In this document: one piece after another, positions 33,444 to 41,714 of the stretch
Layout: every line of letters starts with the position of its first letter
Position numbering within the stretch: position 1 is the stretch's first letter
Assembly (NCBI GenBank): GCA_017848055.1
Contig: JAGALZ010000056.1
Span: 1-55,217 of the forward strand
Length of the DNA: 55,217 bases
Direction: 5' to 3'
DNA from: Oscillospiraceae bacterium
GTDB lineage: Bacteria > Bacillota > Clostridia > Oscillospirales > Ruminococcaceae
The notes under the pieces: generated by a model
Database searches by the model: none
The model's input: only the letters and a program-made list of their open reading frames with translations
What the model was told of the DNA's origin: nothing
Position numbers and translations under genes: made by a program

Positions 33444-33695
33444 ATGAAAAGCAGAAATTATTATATATTTGCATTAGCGTCTGTCACCTATGCAATAAAG
33501 GCACAGTCGCTTTTAAAGTCACAGGGGATTTCCTGTGCAGTAATAAGAACCCCGAAGGAGCTGGGCAAGGGCTGCGGTTACAGCATCAAATTCTTTTCAG
33601 ATGCCGAAAGGGCAGCAAAGCTTCTTAAGGAAAATAATATCGAAATCAAAGCGTCCTACCCGAAGCTGTCTGCAGAGGGAGGCGAAGGCAGTTGA
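33444..33695 (+). CDS. DUF3343 (Se/S carrier-like) protein
   Basis: This ~83-residue protein matches DUF3343, described as a putative Se/S carrier family. It begins YYIFALASVTYAIKAQSLLK and has the single conserved Cys in GKGCGYSIKF with ISCAVIRTPKEL before it. Start 33444 is chosen because AAAAGGA lies ten bases upstream; an ATG at 33435 is too close to that site. Its stop overlaps the TTG start of the cysteine desulfurase (shared TTGA), so the two are tightly coupled. A role accepting sulfur from the desulfurase is inferred from this. Confidence 0.8.
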   Translation: MKSRNYYIFALASVTYAIKAQSLLKSQGISCAVIRTPKELGKGCGYSIKFFSDAERAAKLLKENNIEIKASYPKLSAEGGEGS

Positions 33696-34831
33696 TATAT
33701 CTTGACAACAGCGCAACCACATACCCTAAGCCGCAATCGGTTATAAATGCACTTTCCTATGCCGTAAGGGAGCTTGGAGCAAATCCGGGAAGAAGCGGAC
33801 ACAGTATGTCGGTGAAGGCGGCAAAAGCGGTTTTTGAGGTGAGAGAAAAGGCAGCCGCATTTTTCGACGCAAAGCCCGAAAATGTAATTTTTACCTCAAA
33901 CTGCACCCATTCTCTCAATACAGCAATTAAAGGAATTTTAAAGAAAGGCGACCACGTCATAACATCTTCTCTCGAGCATAACAGCGTCGCACGTCCGATT
34001 TTTGCCCTGCAGAGCGAAGGAGTCGAGGTCTCGGTTGCACCCGTTTATGAAAGCGACGAGCAGACTAAGGAGGCGTTTGAAAGGCTTATAAAGAAGAATA
34101 CAAAAGCTATCGTCTGCACACATGCGTCCAACGTTACCGGAAAGCTTCTTCCGATAAGCAGTATCGCCCGAATCTGCAGGGAGCATGGTATCGCATTTAT
34201 TGTAGATGCCGCACAGACAGCAGGCGTTATCGATGTAAAGCTTACAGACGGGGTGAATGTTATATGTACCGCAGGACATAAGGGACTTTTCGGCCCGATG
34301 GGAACGGGACTTCTTATCACCGACGGAAAATTCCCGATTAAGCCGCTTACTGAAGGCGGTACGGGCAATGCCTCGCTGGAGCTTTCACAGCCATCTGAGC
34401 TTCCCGAAGCTCTGGAAAGCGGTACTGTCAATACTCCCGGAATATATGCGCTGGGAAAGGGACTGGATTTCGTTTCTTCTCTGGGCACCGAGAAAATCTA
34501 TAAGCACGAAAGTAAGCTTTGTAATATACTCGTTTCTGAGCTTGAAGCAATCCCCGAAATAACGCTCCTTCGGGGCGAGGGAAGCTATGCACCGATAGTT
34601 TCGCTTAACGTCAATGGTGTGCATTCTTCTGAGGTTGCACAGTATCTGTCGCAGAAAGGAGTTGCTTCGAGAGGCGGCTTTCACTGTGCAGCCCTGACAC
34701 ACGGTTACCTCAAAACCTCGGATGTCGGTGCGGTCAGATTATCTCCCGGCGTGTTCACAACCGAAAGGCAGATATTTACTGCTGCCCAAATGATAAAAAA
34801 ATTCGTAAAATCGCAAAATACCCCCTTGTAG
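33692..34831 (+). CDS. Cysteine desulfurase (class V aminotransferase)
   Basis: This is a 379-residue PLP enzyme that removes sulfur from cysteine as an enzyme-bound persulfide. The N-terminus has YLDNSATTYPKPQ, the PLP Lys is Lys197 in AGHKGLFGP, and the catalytic Cys is Cys332 in RGGFHCAA. The short tail and RGGFHCA resemble the NifS/SufS-like family often seen outside isc/suf operons. Translation starts at TTG, four bases overlapping the DUF3343 stop. No scaffold (sufU, iscU) or thiouridylase is adjacent, so the sulfur acceptor is probably the DUF3343 protein, by inference. Confidence 0.9.
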   Translation: MIYLDNSATTYPKPQSVINALSYAVRELGANPGRSGHSMSVKAAKAVFEVREKAAAFFDAKPENVIFTSNCTHSLNTAIKGILKKGDHVITSSLEHNSVARPIFALQSEGVEVSVAPVYESDEQTKEAFERLIKKNTKAIVCTHASNVTGKLLPISSIARICREHGIAFIVDAAQTAGVIDVKLTDGVNVICTAGHKGLFGPMGTGLLITDGKFPIKPLTEGGTGNASLELSQPSELPEALESGTVNTPGIYALGKGLDFVSSLGTEKIYKHESKLCNILVSELEAIPEITLLRGEGSYAPIVSLNVNGVHSSEVAQYLSQKGVASRGGFHCAALTHGYLKTSDVGAVRLSPGVFTTERQIFTAAQMIKKFVKSQNTPL

Positions 34832-34854
34832 TTTTTTCGGTTTTGTGATAGAAT
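34826..34854 (+). promoter_or_regulatory. Possible promoter of cdaA-cdaR
   Basis: TTGTAG (34826-34831) and TAGAAT (34849-34854) are 17 bp apart; both hexamers are weak. Confidence 0.4.
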
Positions 34855-34898
34855 AGTATGATGAAGGAATTATGAGATATAAAGGAGGTGCGTCAGCT

Positions 34899-35777
34899 TT
34901 GGAGAATATCTGGAATGCGTTTATAAGTGTTGTAAAAACAATATCTATACCTGATATTCTTGATATGATTCTCTTGTCGTATCTGCTTTTCAAGTGCTTT
35001 AAGCTTGTAAGAGAAACAAGAGCCGAGCAGCTTGTAAAGGGTATCGGAATAATGGTTGTCGCATATCTTCTTGCCGACCTTATCGGACTTAAGACAATGA
35101 GCTTTATTCTCTCGAATCTGTTCCAGTGGGGAATCCTGGCAATCATCATCATGTTCCAGCCTGAGCTGAGAAGAATTCTCGAAAAACTCGGAAGAACAAA
35201 GTTTGTTGACCTTAACGTATTTTCAAATAACGATTCTGATTACGGAGATGATTCATGGGCAAAGGCTATCGACGTTATCGGAAATTCTGTCTATGATTTA
35301 GCGGCAACGGCTACAGGTGCCCTTATCGTATGCGAAAGACAGACAAAGCTCGGAGAACAGATAGATACGGGTACAATCCTTAACTGTACACCGAGCGAAG
35401 CAGTATTCGGTAATATTTTCTTCCCGAACACTCCTCTCCACGATGGTGCAGTAATCATGCGTGACGGAATGATTTTAGCGGCAGGCTGTTTTCTCCCTAA
35501 GCCGCAGAAGGAAGAACTTATAAATAAACAGCTTGGCTCACGTCACCGTGCCGCAATCGGTATGAGTGAAAACTCCGATGCTATCGTAATCGTAGTTTCT
35601 GAGGAAACGGGTACAGTTTCGGTAGCCGAGGACGGCGAGCTTACAAGAGGTTATACAAAGGAGAGCCTCAAGAAGCTGCTTAAAAACAGACTCCTGCCCG
35701 AAAAGCCTACTAACCAGAAAAAGGATAAGAAGGCGTTTGCGGAGAAAGTGAGGTCCAAATGGAAAAAAGACGAGTAG
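34899..35777 (+). CDS. cdaA: Diadenylate cyclase CdaA
   Basis: CdaA makes cyclic di-AMP from two ATP at the membrane. The ~292-residue protein has three N-terminal helices, then FQPELRRILEKLGR and a DAC domain. Its active motifs are Asp182-Gly-Ala in LHDGAVI and Arg215-His-Arg in GSRHRAAIG. A TTG at 34899 is proposed as start because the strong AAAGGAGGTG lies eight bases upstream; an ATG at 34872 has its purine site only three bases away. The gene overlaps cdaR by 19 bp. The usual third gene, glmM, is not present here. c-di-AMP controls potassium and osmotic balance in Firmicutes. Confidence 0.92.
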   Translation: MENIWNAFISVVKTISIPDILDMILLSYLLFKCFKLVRETRAEQLVKGIGIMVVAYLLADLIGLKTMSFILSNLFQWGILAIIIMFQPELRRILEKLGRTKFVDLNVFSNNDSDYGDDSWAKAIDVIGNSVYDLAATATGALIVCERQTKLGEQIDTGTILNCTPSEAVFGNIFFPNTPLHDGAVIMRDGMILAAGCFLPKPQKEELINKQLGSRHRAAIGMSENSDAIVIVVSEETGTVSVAEDGELTRGYTKESLKKLLKNRLLPEKPTNQKKDKKAFAEKVRSKWKKDE

Positions 35778-37087
35778 GACTTCGCAAGAAATTCGGTCAG
35801 GATATGGTGCTGAGAATACTCTCAGCAGTTCTTGCAGTAATAATATGGTTTATCCTGTCGATTACTTTGTATCCGACAATTTATCTCACCGTTGACGATG
35901 TTCAAGTAGAGCTCAGACTCGAAGGAACAACAGCAGGAGCATCAGGACTTGCCGCACTCGATTATGACAAGGATACGCTGGCTTCTGTAAGCATAAGCGG
36001 TATGAGATACGCAATCGGTAGCTACACAGCTGAGGATTTGGAAGCTTATGTAGATGTAAGCGGCGTTTCAGAGCCGGGAACCTATGAGCTGGATGTCAAG
36101 GTGAAGGCAAAGAACGGCACCGAGTGCGAGGTGCTTAAGATTTCGCCGTCAACAGTCAAGGTGAAGTTTGACTTTATCAAGACGGTTACAATCCCGCTCC
36201 AGGTAAGAGCAACATCAATCAGTGCCGACGAGGGTTATACTCTCGGAACACCTGTGATAAGCCCTGAAACCGTTAAGGTAACAGGCCCTTCAAAGCTTGT
36301 TGATACCGTAAGCTATGCTGTTTTCGCAATCGACCAGAAGAAGGTGCTCCAGGAAGCATACACAACCTCAGACGGTAAGCTTTTACTGTATTCCGAGGAC
36401 GGCTCTCTCATCGATGACAAGGCGTTCGAAACAGACTATGACCCTATATCGGTCAACTTCCCCGTATCATTCCTCAAGACAATGAATTTCACGTTTGATT
36501 ACCAGGGAGTGCCGGATAATTTCGATACAAGTATCCTGAAGTATACGCTTTCGACAGAAAGTATCGAGATTATGTCCAAAAACAGCGATATCTTAAACCA
36601 GGATTCAATCCATCTTGGATATATAAGCCTTAATACGATTAACCTCGAGGACAGAGTAACATTCGATGTTATGCTCGATTCTTCAATGACATCAACCTCA
36701 GGTATCGACAGCGTTACGGTTACCTTTGACCCGACGGGCTTTGTTTCCAAGGAGTTTACAATCCCGAGCAGTAATATCAAGGTAATAAATGTTCCTAATG
36801 ACAAAATGGCAGTGCTTTCCACAAAGGCACTCACAAGTGTCACAATTTACGGCCCGCAGGAGGTCATGGAAACACTTTCAGCAGATGACCTTATTGCACA
36901 GTACGATATGCAGGCATCAGAGCTTGACAACGGCTCGTATACAAGAACTGTAAAGATTTATGCTCCGCATGTAAGTACCGTGTGGTGCTACGGCTCCAAG
37001 GAAATCGTATTCACACTTTCCGATAAGCCACAGCCACCAGTTACAGGCCAGGGAACATCCGTTCTCCCGAATATGCCAAGATTCTAG
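35759..37087 (+). CDS. cdaR: CdaR-like YbbR-domain protein
   Basis: This 442-residue protein has one N-terminal membrane helix (VLRILSAVLAVIIWFILS, ~17-34) and about four extracytoplasmic YbbR repeats of ~85 residues, ending with a short Pro-rich tail. CdaR binds CdaA and modulates its activity. The gene begins inside the end of cdaA and so forms the conserved cdaA-cdaR pair. A hairpin lies just after its stop (37096-37133). Confidence 0.9.
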   Translation: MEKRRVGLRKKFGQDMVLRILSAVLAVIIWFILSITLYPTIYLTVDDVQVELRLEGTTAGASGLAALDYDKDTLASVSISGMRYAIGSYTAEDLEAYVDVSGVSEPGTYELDVKVKAKNGTECEVLKISPSTVKVKFDFIKTVTIPLQVRATSISADEGYTLGTPVISPETVKVTGPSKLVDTVSYAVFAIDQKKVLQEAYTTSDGKLLLYSEDGSLIDDKAFETDYDPISVNFPVSFLKTMNFTFDYQGVPDNFDTSILKYTLSTESIEIMSKNSDILNQDSIHLGYISLNTINLEDRVTFDVMLDSSMTSTSGIDSVTVTFDPTGFVSKEFTIPSSNIKVINVPNDKMAVLSTKALTSVTIYGPQEVMETLSADDLIAQYDMQASELDNGSYTRTVKIYAPHVSTVWCYGSKEIVFTLSDKPQPPVTGQGTSVLPNMPRF

Positions 37088-37095
37088 AGTAATTG

Positions 37096-37137
37096 TTTTT
37101 GCCGACAGTCCCAAAAAGACTGCTCGGCAAAAATTTT
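37096..37137 (+). terminator. Hairpin with short T-run between cdaR and the COG2509 gene
   Basis: TTTTTGCCGA (37096-37105) pairs with its complement at 37124-37133, with an inner AGTC/GACT stem and TTTT after it. The next gene's AAGGAG follows at 37138, so it could be a terminator, a partial attenuator, or a structure that masks the ribosome site. Confidence 0.5.
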
Positions 37138-37149
37138 AAGGAGTATTTT

Positions 37150-38730
37150 ATGCCGATAATAATCACTCAGGTCAAAGCTTCGCTATCTCGGAAACGTGAA
37201 GCTGTAATAGCAAAGGCGCTTAAAATGGCAGGAATCAGAGAAAATGATGTTGAGTCTGCCGATATACATAAGACCTCTCTTGATGCAAGAAAAAGGGATA
37301 ATATCTTCTTTGTCCACGCGGTTTCGGTTACGCTCAAGGATAAGCAGGCCGAGGAGAGAGTCGCAATCCAGAAGAAGCTTACATATTCGCCCGACTGCGA
37401 GCCCGATATCGTTAAAGGAACAACGAAACGAAACGGCAGACCGATTGTTGTAGGCTTTGGCCCTGCAGGTATGTTCTGTGCACTCGTCTTAGCGGAAAAC
37501 GGATACAGACCGATTGTTCTGGAGCGTGGCGCAGACGTTGACGAAAGAGTGAAGAAGGTACACAGCTTCTGGACGGGAAATGAGCTTTGCGAAAATACAA
37601 ATGTCCAGTTCGGCGAGGGCGGAGCAGGTTCCTTTTCCGACGGAAAGCTTGTTACAAGAATCAAAGACCCCCTCTGCGGATATGTCCTCAGAAGACTGGC
37701 GCAGTTCGGTGCACCGCAGGAAATCTTAACAAAGGCAAAACCTCATATCGGTACGGACAAGCTCCGTAATATCGTAAAGACAATCAGGGAAAGAATTATC
37801 AAGCTCGGCGGCGAGGTAAGATTCAATACCACCTTCGACGGCTTTCAGCGTTCAGGAACGCTTATTCAGTCGGTAAATGCAGGCAATGATAGCTTCGAAG
37901 CCTCGGCTGTCGTGCTTGCAACAGGACACTCGGCAAGAGATACGTTTGAGATGCTTCTGTCTGAAAATATCGCAATGGAATCAAAGCCGTTTGCAATCGG
38001 TGCAAGAATCGAGCACCTGCAAGCAGATGTAAACGAAAGCCTCTACGGACAGTATGCATCAAATCCGCTTCTGCCTCAGGGTGAGTACCAGCTTTCGCAT
38101 ACAAGAAAGGACGGACAGTCAGCGTATACATTCTGTATGTGCCCGGGCGGTGTCGTAGTACCTGCCGCAAGCGAAAGAAATACAGTAGTTGTAAATGGTA
38201 TGAGCGAGTTTGCAAGAGATGGAAAAAACGCCAATGCCGCACTCGTTGTTGCTGTTAATAAAAACGACTTCGGAAGCGGCATCCTGGACGGTATGAATTT
38301 TGCGAGAGAAATCGAAAGAAAAGCCTTTGAAGCAACGGGTTGTTATAAGGCGCCTGCCACTACTGTCGGCGGATTTCTGGACGGTAAGCCGACGCTTTCG
38401 GATAAGGTAAGCCCGAGCTACGCTGTCGGAGTAGTGCCAAGTGACTTCAGCAAAATTCTCCCTTCAAGAGTGTGCAGTATGATGAAAGAGGGACTGGGTG
38501 TTTTTGCAAGAAAGATGCACTGCTTCGGCGATATGAATGCAATGCTTACAGCTCCCGAAACAAGAACCTCATCGCCTATCAGAATACTTCGAAATGAGCA
38601 GATGAAGTCTGTGAGCATCGAAAATCTCTACCCCTGCGGCGAGGGAGCAGGCTATGCAGGCGGAATTACTTCTTCTGCAGTTGACGGGGTGAAGGTTGCT
38701 CTGTCAATTATGAGCGAGCTTGAGGGATAA
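37150..38730 (+). CDS. COG2509-type FAD-dependent oxidoreductase
   Basis: This 526-residue flavoprotein has an N-terminal ~90-residue beta-alpha region, then the dinucleotide-binding motif VVGFGPAGMFCALVLAENG (~101-119). Further blocks are VLERG, FGEGGAGSFSDGKL and the C-terminal GEGAGYAGGITSSAVDG that closes the FAD site. It belongs to uncharacterised FAD-dependent dehydrogenases (COG2509), distinct from the HI0933 family. The substrate is unknown. The ATG at 37150 has AAGGAG six bases upstream; a start at 37093 would read through the cdaR-downstream hairpin. Confidence 0.82.
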   Translation: MPIIITQVKASLSRKREAVIAKALKMAGIRENDVESADIHKTSLDARKRDNIFFVHAVSVTLKDKQAEERVAIQKKLTYSPDCEPDIVKGTTKRNGRPIVVGFGPAGMFCALVLAENGYRPIVLERGADVDERVKKVHSFWTGNELCENTNVQFGEGGAGSFSDGKLVTRIKDPLCGYVLRRLAQFGAPQEILTKAKPHIGTDKLRNIVKTIRERIIKLGGEVRFNTTFDGFQRSGTLIQSVNAGNDSFEASAVVLATGHSARDTFEMLLSENIAMESKPFAIGARIEHLQADVNESLYGQYASNPLLPQGEYQLSHTRKDGQSAYTFCMCPGGVVVPAASERNTVVVNGMSEFARDGKNANAALVVAVNKNDFGSGILDGMNFAREIERKAFEATGCYKAPATTVGGFLDGKPTLSDKVSPSYAVGVVPSDFSKILPSRVCSMMKEGLGVFARKMHCFGDMNAMLTAPETRTSSPIRILRNEQMKSVSIENLYPCGEGAGYAGGITSSAVDGVKVALSIMSELEG

Positions 38731-38786
38731 TATTGTATTGAAAACACAGCAAAGATGTGATAAGATTATAAGAGAGGGGTGAGAGT

Positions 38787-39545
38787 GTGTACGAATTTAT
38801 CATTGAAGTTGCCGGCGTAAGGGTACTGATGAAATGCAGATACGAAAAGACGATGCAGTATATGAGTGATTACATCGTCAGCGGAGAAAGCTTTGATATA
38901 GTGTCGTCGGTGTCTGACGATGAGCTGGCAAGTATGATAAACGAGGTCGGCGCAAGCGAAAGAAATCACTACCTCGTTGAAATTACAGCACTCTATCGCC
39001 CGATTGCCGAGGCTATTCCAATGAGGGACTGCTTTGTGTTCCACGGTGCGGCAATAGGATATCGTGACAAGGCGATTTTGTTCACAGCGCCAAGCGGAAC
39101 AGGCAAAACAACACATATTTCTCTCTGGAAAAAGCACCTGGGAGAAGACGTTGTAATTATAAATGGCGACAAGCCTATAATTACAGCTAAAAATGATAAG
39201 ACTACCATTCACGGTACACCATGGTCGGGTAAGGAACGCTGGCAGAATAATATCTCTTCTGAGCTGTCTGCGATATGCCTTGTTATGCGTGGAACTGAAA
39301 ACAAAATCGAAAGGGTAGAATCGGGAGAAATCCTGCAGGAGCTGATTTACCAGACTTATGTTCCGAAGGATAGCCTGAGCCTCGTCAGAACGCTCGAGCT
39401 TTTGGATGCCGTGCTGAGTAAAGTACCCGTCTACAGACTGTATTGCGATATATCCAAGGAAGCTGTAAAGTGCAGCTTTGAGTGCTTGACGGGACTTGAT
39501 TTTGAAAAGGAAAGAATAAAGGAGAATAACTCTTATGAAGATTAA
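38787..39545 (+). CDS. HPr-kinase-like P-loop protein of RiPP-type cassette
   Basis: This 252-residue protein resembles the C-terminal half of HPr kinase/phosphorylase. VFHGAAIGYRDKAILFTAPSG leads into the P-loop GTGKTTH (Lys107), followed by the NGDKP block (~128) and HGTPWSGK. It is not a true HprK, which would carry an N-terminal domain. Relatives occur in RiPP clusters such as some lasso peptide loci, where they phosphorylate peptide precursors or act as accessory proteins. Translation begins at GTG with AGGGGTG upstream. It overlaps the PqqD-like gene by 11 bp. Confidence 0.75.
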   Translation: MYEFIIEVAGVRVLMKCRYEKTMQYMSDYIVSGESFDIVSSVSDDELASMINEVGASERNHYLVEITALYRPIAEAIPMRDCFVFHGAAIGYRDKAILFTAPSGTGKTTHISLWKKHLGEDVVIINGDKPIITAKNDKTTIHGTPWSGKERWQNNISSELSAICLVMRGTENKIERVESGEILQELIYQTYVPKDSLSLVRTLELLDAVLSKVPVYRLYCDISKEAVKCSFECLTGLDFEKERIKENNSYED

Positions 39546-39804
39546 AGAAGGATTTGTAATGAGAGAGGTTGCAGGGCAGGCACTTGTCGTTGCAACGGGA
39601 AAGGCAAGTCAGAGCTTCAACGGTATGATAAAGCTCAACTCAACAGCCAAGGATATATGGAATCTTATCAGCGAGGGCAAGTTGGAAAGCGAAATCATCA
39701 GCGCACTCTGCGAAAAGTATGATGTCACAGAGCAAAAGGCAACCGCAGATACAAGTGCTATAATAGAAAAGATGCGTTCAGCAGGAGTATTTGAGGATGA
39801 ATAG
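39535..39804 (+). CDS. PqqD-like RiPP recognition protein
   Basis: This 89-residue protein has the PqqD/RRE wing-helix pattern: LNSTAKDIWNLISEG, then SALCEKYDVTEQKATADT. Such domains bind leader peptides of ribosomally made natural products and deliver them to modifying enzymes. Its start lies within the end of the HprK-like gene and its stop overlaps the next gene by 8 bp, so the three are one coupled unit. No precursor peptide or radical SAM/cyclase gene was found beside it. Confidence 0.8.
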   Translation: MKIKEGFVMREVAGQALVVATGKASQSFNGMIKLNSTAKDIWNLISEGKLESEIISALCEKYDVTEQKATADTSAIIEKMRSAGVFEDE

Positions 39805-40252
39805 CGACCTGCGTATAGAAGATATCCTCGCTTCTGAGGGAATGTATGTCAGCACAACCGTCGGTGTCAGTATGTATCCTATGCTCTGTAACAGACGAGA
39901 TACTATTGTCGTAAGACCGCTTAAAGAGGGCGAAAGGCTCAGAAAGTTCGATATCCCTCTCTACAGACGTGGCGAGAAGTATATTCTCCACCGTATAATC
40001 AAGGTGTTGCCCGACGGATATAATATCCTCGGAGATAACTGCGTACAGATTGAAAGGAACATTCCGGATAATGCGATTATAGGTGTGCTCAGCGAGTATT
40101 GGCGAGGGGAGAAGAAAAAAAGCCTAAATTCATTCGGATATAAGCTGTATGTCAGAGTGTGGTATCTGATGATGCCCATAAGACTGGTTTATAAAAAAAC
40201 AAGAGCCTTCTGCGGCAAAGTCTACAGAAAGCTATTTAAGAAATCAAAATAA
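39797..40252 (+). CDS. S24/S26-family signal-peptidase-like protein
   Basis: This ~151-residue protein has the signal peptidase box GVSMYPML with nucleophile Ser25. It has either Lys61 or His65 as base in EKYILHRI, and GDNCVQIERN as a later box. The LHRI form resembles the SipW/ER-type Ser-His peptidases. A weakly hydrophobic region (VWYLMMPIRLVYK, ~117-129) near the basic C-terminus may associate with the membrane. It is the third gene in the HprK-PqqD-peptidase cassette and could remove a leader peptide. The ATG at 39797 overlaps the PqqD-like gene; GGAG lies nine bases upstream. Confidence 0.72.
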   Translation: MNSDLRIEDILASEGMYVSTTVGVSMYPMLCNRRDTIVVRPLKEGERLRKFDIPLYRRGEKYILHRIIKVLPDGYNILGDNCVQIERNIPDNAIIGVLSEYWRGEKKKSLNSFGYKLYVRVWYLMMPIRLVYKKTRAFCGKVYRKLFKKSK

Positions 40253-40254
40253 AT

Positions 40255-40281
40255 AAGCGGTGCAAATTGCACCGCTTTTTG
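40255..40281. terminator. Bidirectional terminator after the RiPP-like cassette
   Basis: Complementary arms AAGCGGTGC and GCACCGCTT close a 5-nt loop (AAATT) and are followed by TTTTTG. It lies between convergent genes. Confidence 0.85.
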
Positions 40282-40291
40282 TTTGCGTAAA

Positions 40292-41590
40292 TTAGTCAAC
40301 GAGACGCTTGATAACTACGATTCTTGCATAATCTCTTACGTGAGAGATTACGATACCTGTTCTTGTGCTTTCAGCGTGAACCATAAGTCCGTTGCCGATG
40401 TACATAGAAACGTGGTAAATGCTCGAGTAGCTGCTGCCGTTGCCATAGAATATAAGGTCGCCCGGCTTCATTTCATCGTAGCTTACTTCTCTACCGTAGC
40501 TTGCCTGCCAGGAAGCCTTGTGAGGAAGTGAAATGCCTATCTGACGGTAGCTGAGAAGTACAAGTCCCGAACAGTCGGTAGCACCGTACTTTTCTCCTGC
40601 CCATACATATCTTCCGCCAACCATGCCCTTTGCATACTCAACAACCTTTTCAATGTCGCCGTCTTCGTATGTGATGTCGGTATCAACGTTACCGCCCGAT
40701 GACGAGCCACCATTGTTTGAAGGACGTCTTGTAGTAGTGGTAGTTGTTGTGGTAGTAGTTGTTGTAGTTGTAGTAGCGGTTGCCATATCCTGGCTTACGC
40801 TGCTCTGCGCCTGAGAGTTTTCATTCATCTGACTCTGGAGATTCTGAATCTGCTGCTCGATTTCAGCAAGTGACTGCTCGTTTTCAGCCTTGAGTCTGTC
40901 AAGCTCCTGCTTGTCGGAAGCAAGCTGGGAAAGATTCTGAGTGTAGGTCTGCATGGTTTCTGTAATATCCTCTTTGTCAGACTTCAGAATCTGTTCAATT
41001 CCGTTGTATTCGTCCTCAAGCTCGATGAGTCCGTCGATGATGTTGCTGTCGTGCTCGGAAACTCTCTTGATAAGCTCCATTCTCATAAGCAGGTCATAGA
41101 AATCATCGCTGTCAATGAGAACTGAACCGTAAGAGCTGTTGCCTGCAATGTAAAGTGCACGCAGTCTTTCCTGGTAAGCTGAAATGCCCTGCTGAATCTT
41201 CTCGTGAGTTTCATCGAGGTTAATGTGATTATCGTGAATCTTCTGGTCTATATCAGCAATTGTAACTTCAAGCTCGCTTGTATAGGTTTCAACGAGGTAA
41301 ATCTTCTCTTCCAGAACCTTAATCTGCTCCTGGAGATATTCCTTCTTCTCAGTAAGCGACTCTAAGCTGCCGGAAGCATTGTCAATCTTGTTTTCGAGGT
41401 CATGCTGCTGCTGTTCGAGCTCGTCAAGCTTCTGCTGATACTGTTCAAGCTCAGGAGTAGCACCCGATATAATGACGTTATCGTTCTGACTCATAAGCGC
41501 TGTTGAAGAACAAGCCGCAATAATTATTGCAATCGTTGTGGCAAGCACACGCTTGAGTGCCTTAATTCTGTAAATCTTAATAAGTAACAA
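40292..41590 (-). CDS. CwlO-like NlpC/P60 peptidoglycan hydrolase
   Basis: This secreted cell-wall hydrolase has a hydrophobic signal segment (RVLATTIAIIIAAC) and a long coiled coil (~45-270) rich in Glu/Gln/Leu. A Thr-run hinge (TTTTTTTTTTTTTRR) leads to a C-terminal NlpC/P60 domain with Cys in ATDCSGL and His in YHVSMYIG. This matches the B. subtilis CwlO plan, a D,L-endopeptidase used in growth. The start is unclear. A TTG at 41590 lies one base after the strong AGAAGGG, an ATT at 41581 has ideal spacing, and the open frame runs back to TTG 41653. A WalR-like site lies at its promoter. Confidence 0.87.
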   Translation of the reverse strand: MLLIKIYRIKALKRVLATTIAIIIAACSSTALMSQNDNVIISGATPELEQYQQKLDELEQQQHDLENKIDNASGSLESLTEKKEYLQEQIKVLEEKIYLVETYTSELEVTIADIDQKIHDNHINLDETHEKIQQGISAYQERLRALYIAGNSSYGSVLIDSDDFYDLLMRMELIKRVSEHDSNIIDGLIELEDEYNGIEQILKSDKEDITETMQTYTQNLSQLASDKQELDRLKAENEQSLAEIEQQIQNLQSQMNENSQAQSSVSQDMATATTTTTTTTTTTTTTTRRPSNNGGSSSGGNVDTDITYEDGDIEKVVEYAKGMVGGRYVWAGEKYGATDCSGLVLLSYRQIGISLPHKASWQASYGREVSYDEMKPGDLIFYGNGSSYSSIYHVSMYIGNGLMVHAESTRTGIVISHVRDYARIVVIKRLVD

Positions 41591-41668
41591 TCCCTTCTGT
41601 GTGTCTCTTTGTCTTTTTCTGTATATTAAAATTTTCTTTGTTTTAGTCAACAATCGTTTTGTAATTAT

Positions 41669-41685
41669 TGTAACCGTTATGTAAT
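41669..41685. promoter_or_regulatory. WalR (YycF)-type direct repeat
   Basis: TGTAAC (41669-41674), five bases, then TGTAAT (41680-41685) fits the WalR box TGTWAH-N5-TGTWAH. A third TGTAAT lies at 41660-41665. The site covers the start region of the CwlO-like hydrolase promoter. Confidence 0.6.
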
Positions 41686-41714
41686 ATAATACCCTAATTT
41701 TGCCCGTTTGTCAA
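41686..41714 (-). promoter_or_regulatory. Promoter of the CwlO-like hydrolase
   Basis: On the minus strand, TTGACA (41709-41714) and TATTAT (41686-41691) are 17 bp apart. The leader to the proposed start is ~90 nt. Confidence 0.7.

Noticed and set aside
38787..39545. True HPr kinase/phosphorylase (HprK)
   Set aside because: It lacks the N-terminal HprK domain and is coupled to PqqD-like and peptidase genes; the accessory kinase-like family fits better.
40720..40800. Repeat tract in the CwlO-like gene considered as a CRISPR remnant
   Set aside because: It is a run of Thr codons forming the hinge before NlpC/P60; no spacers are present.
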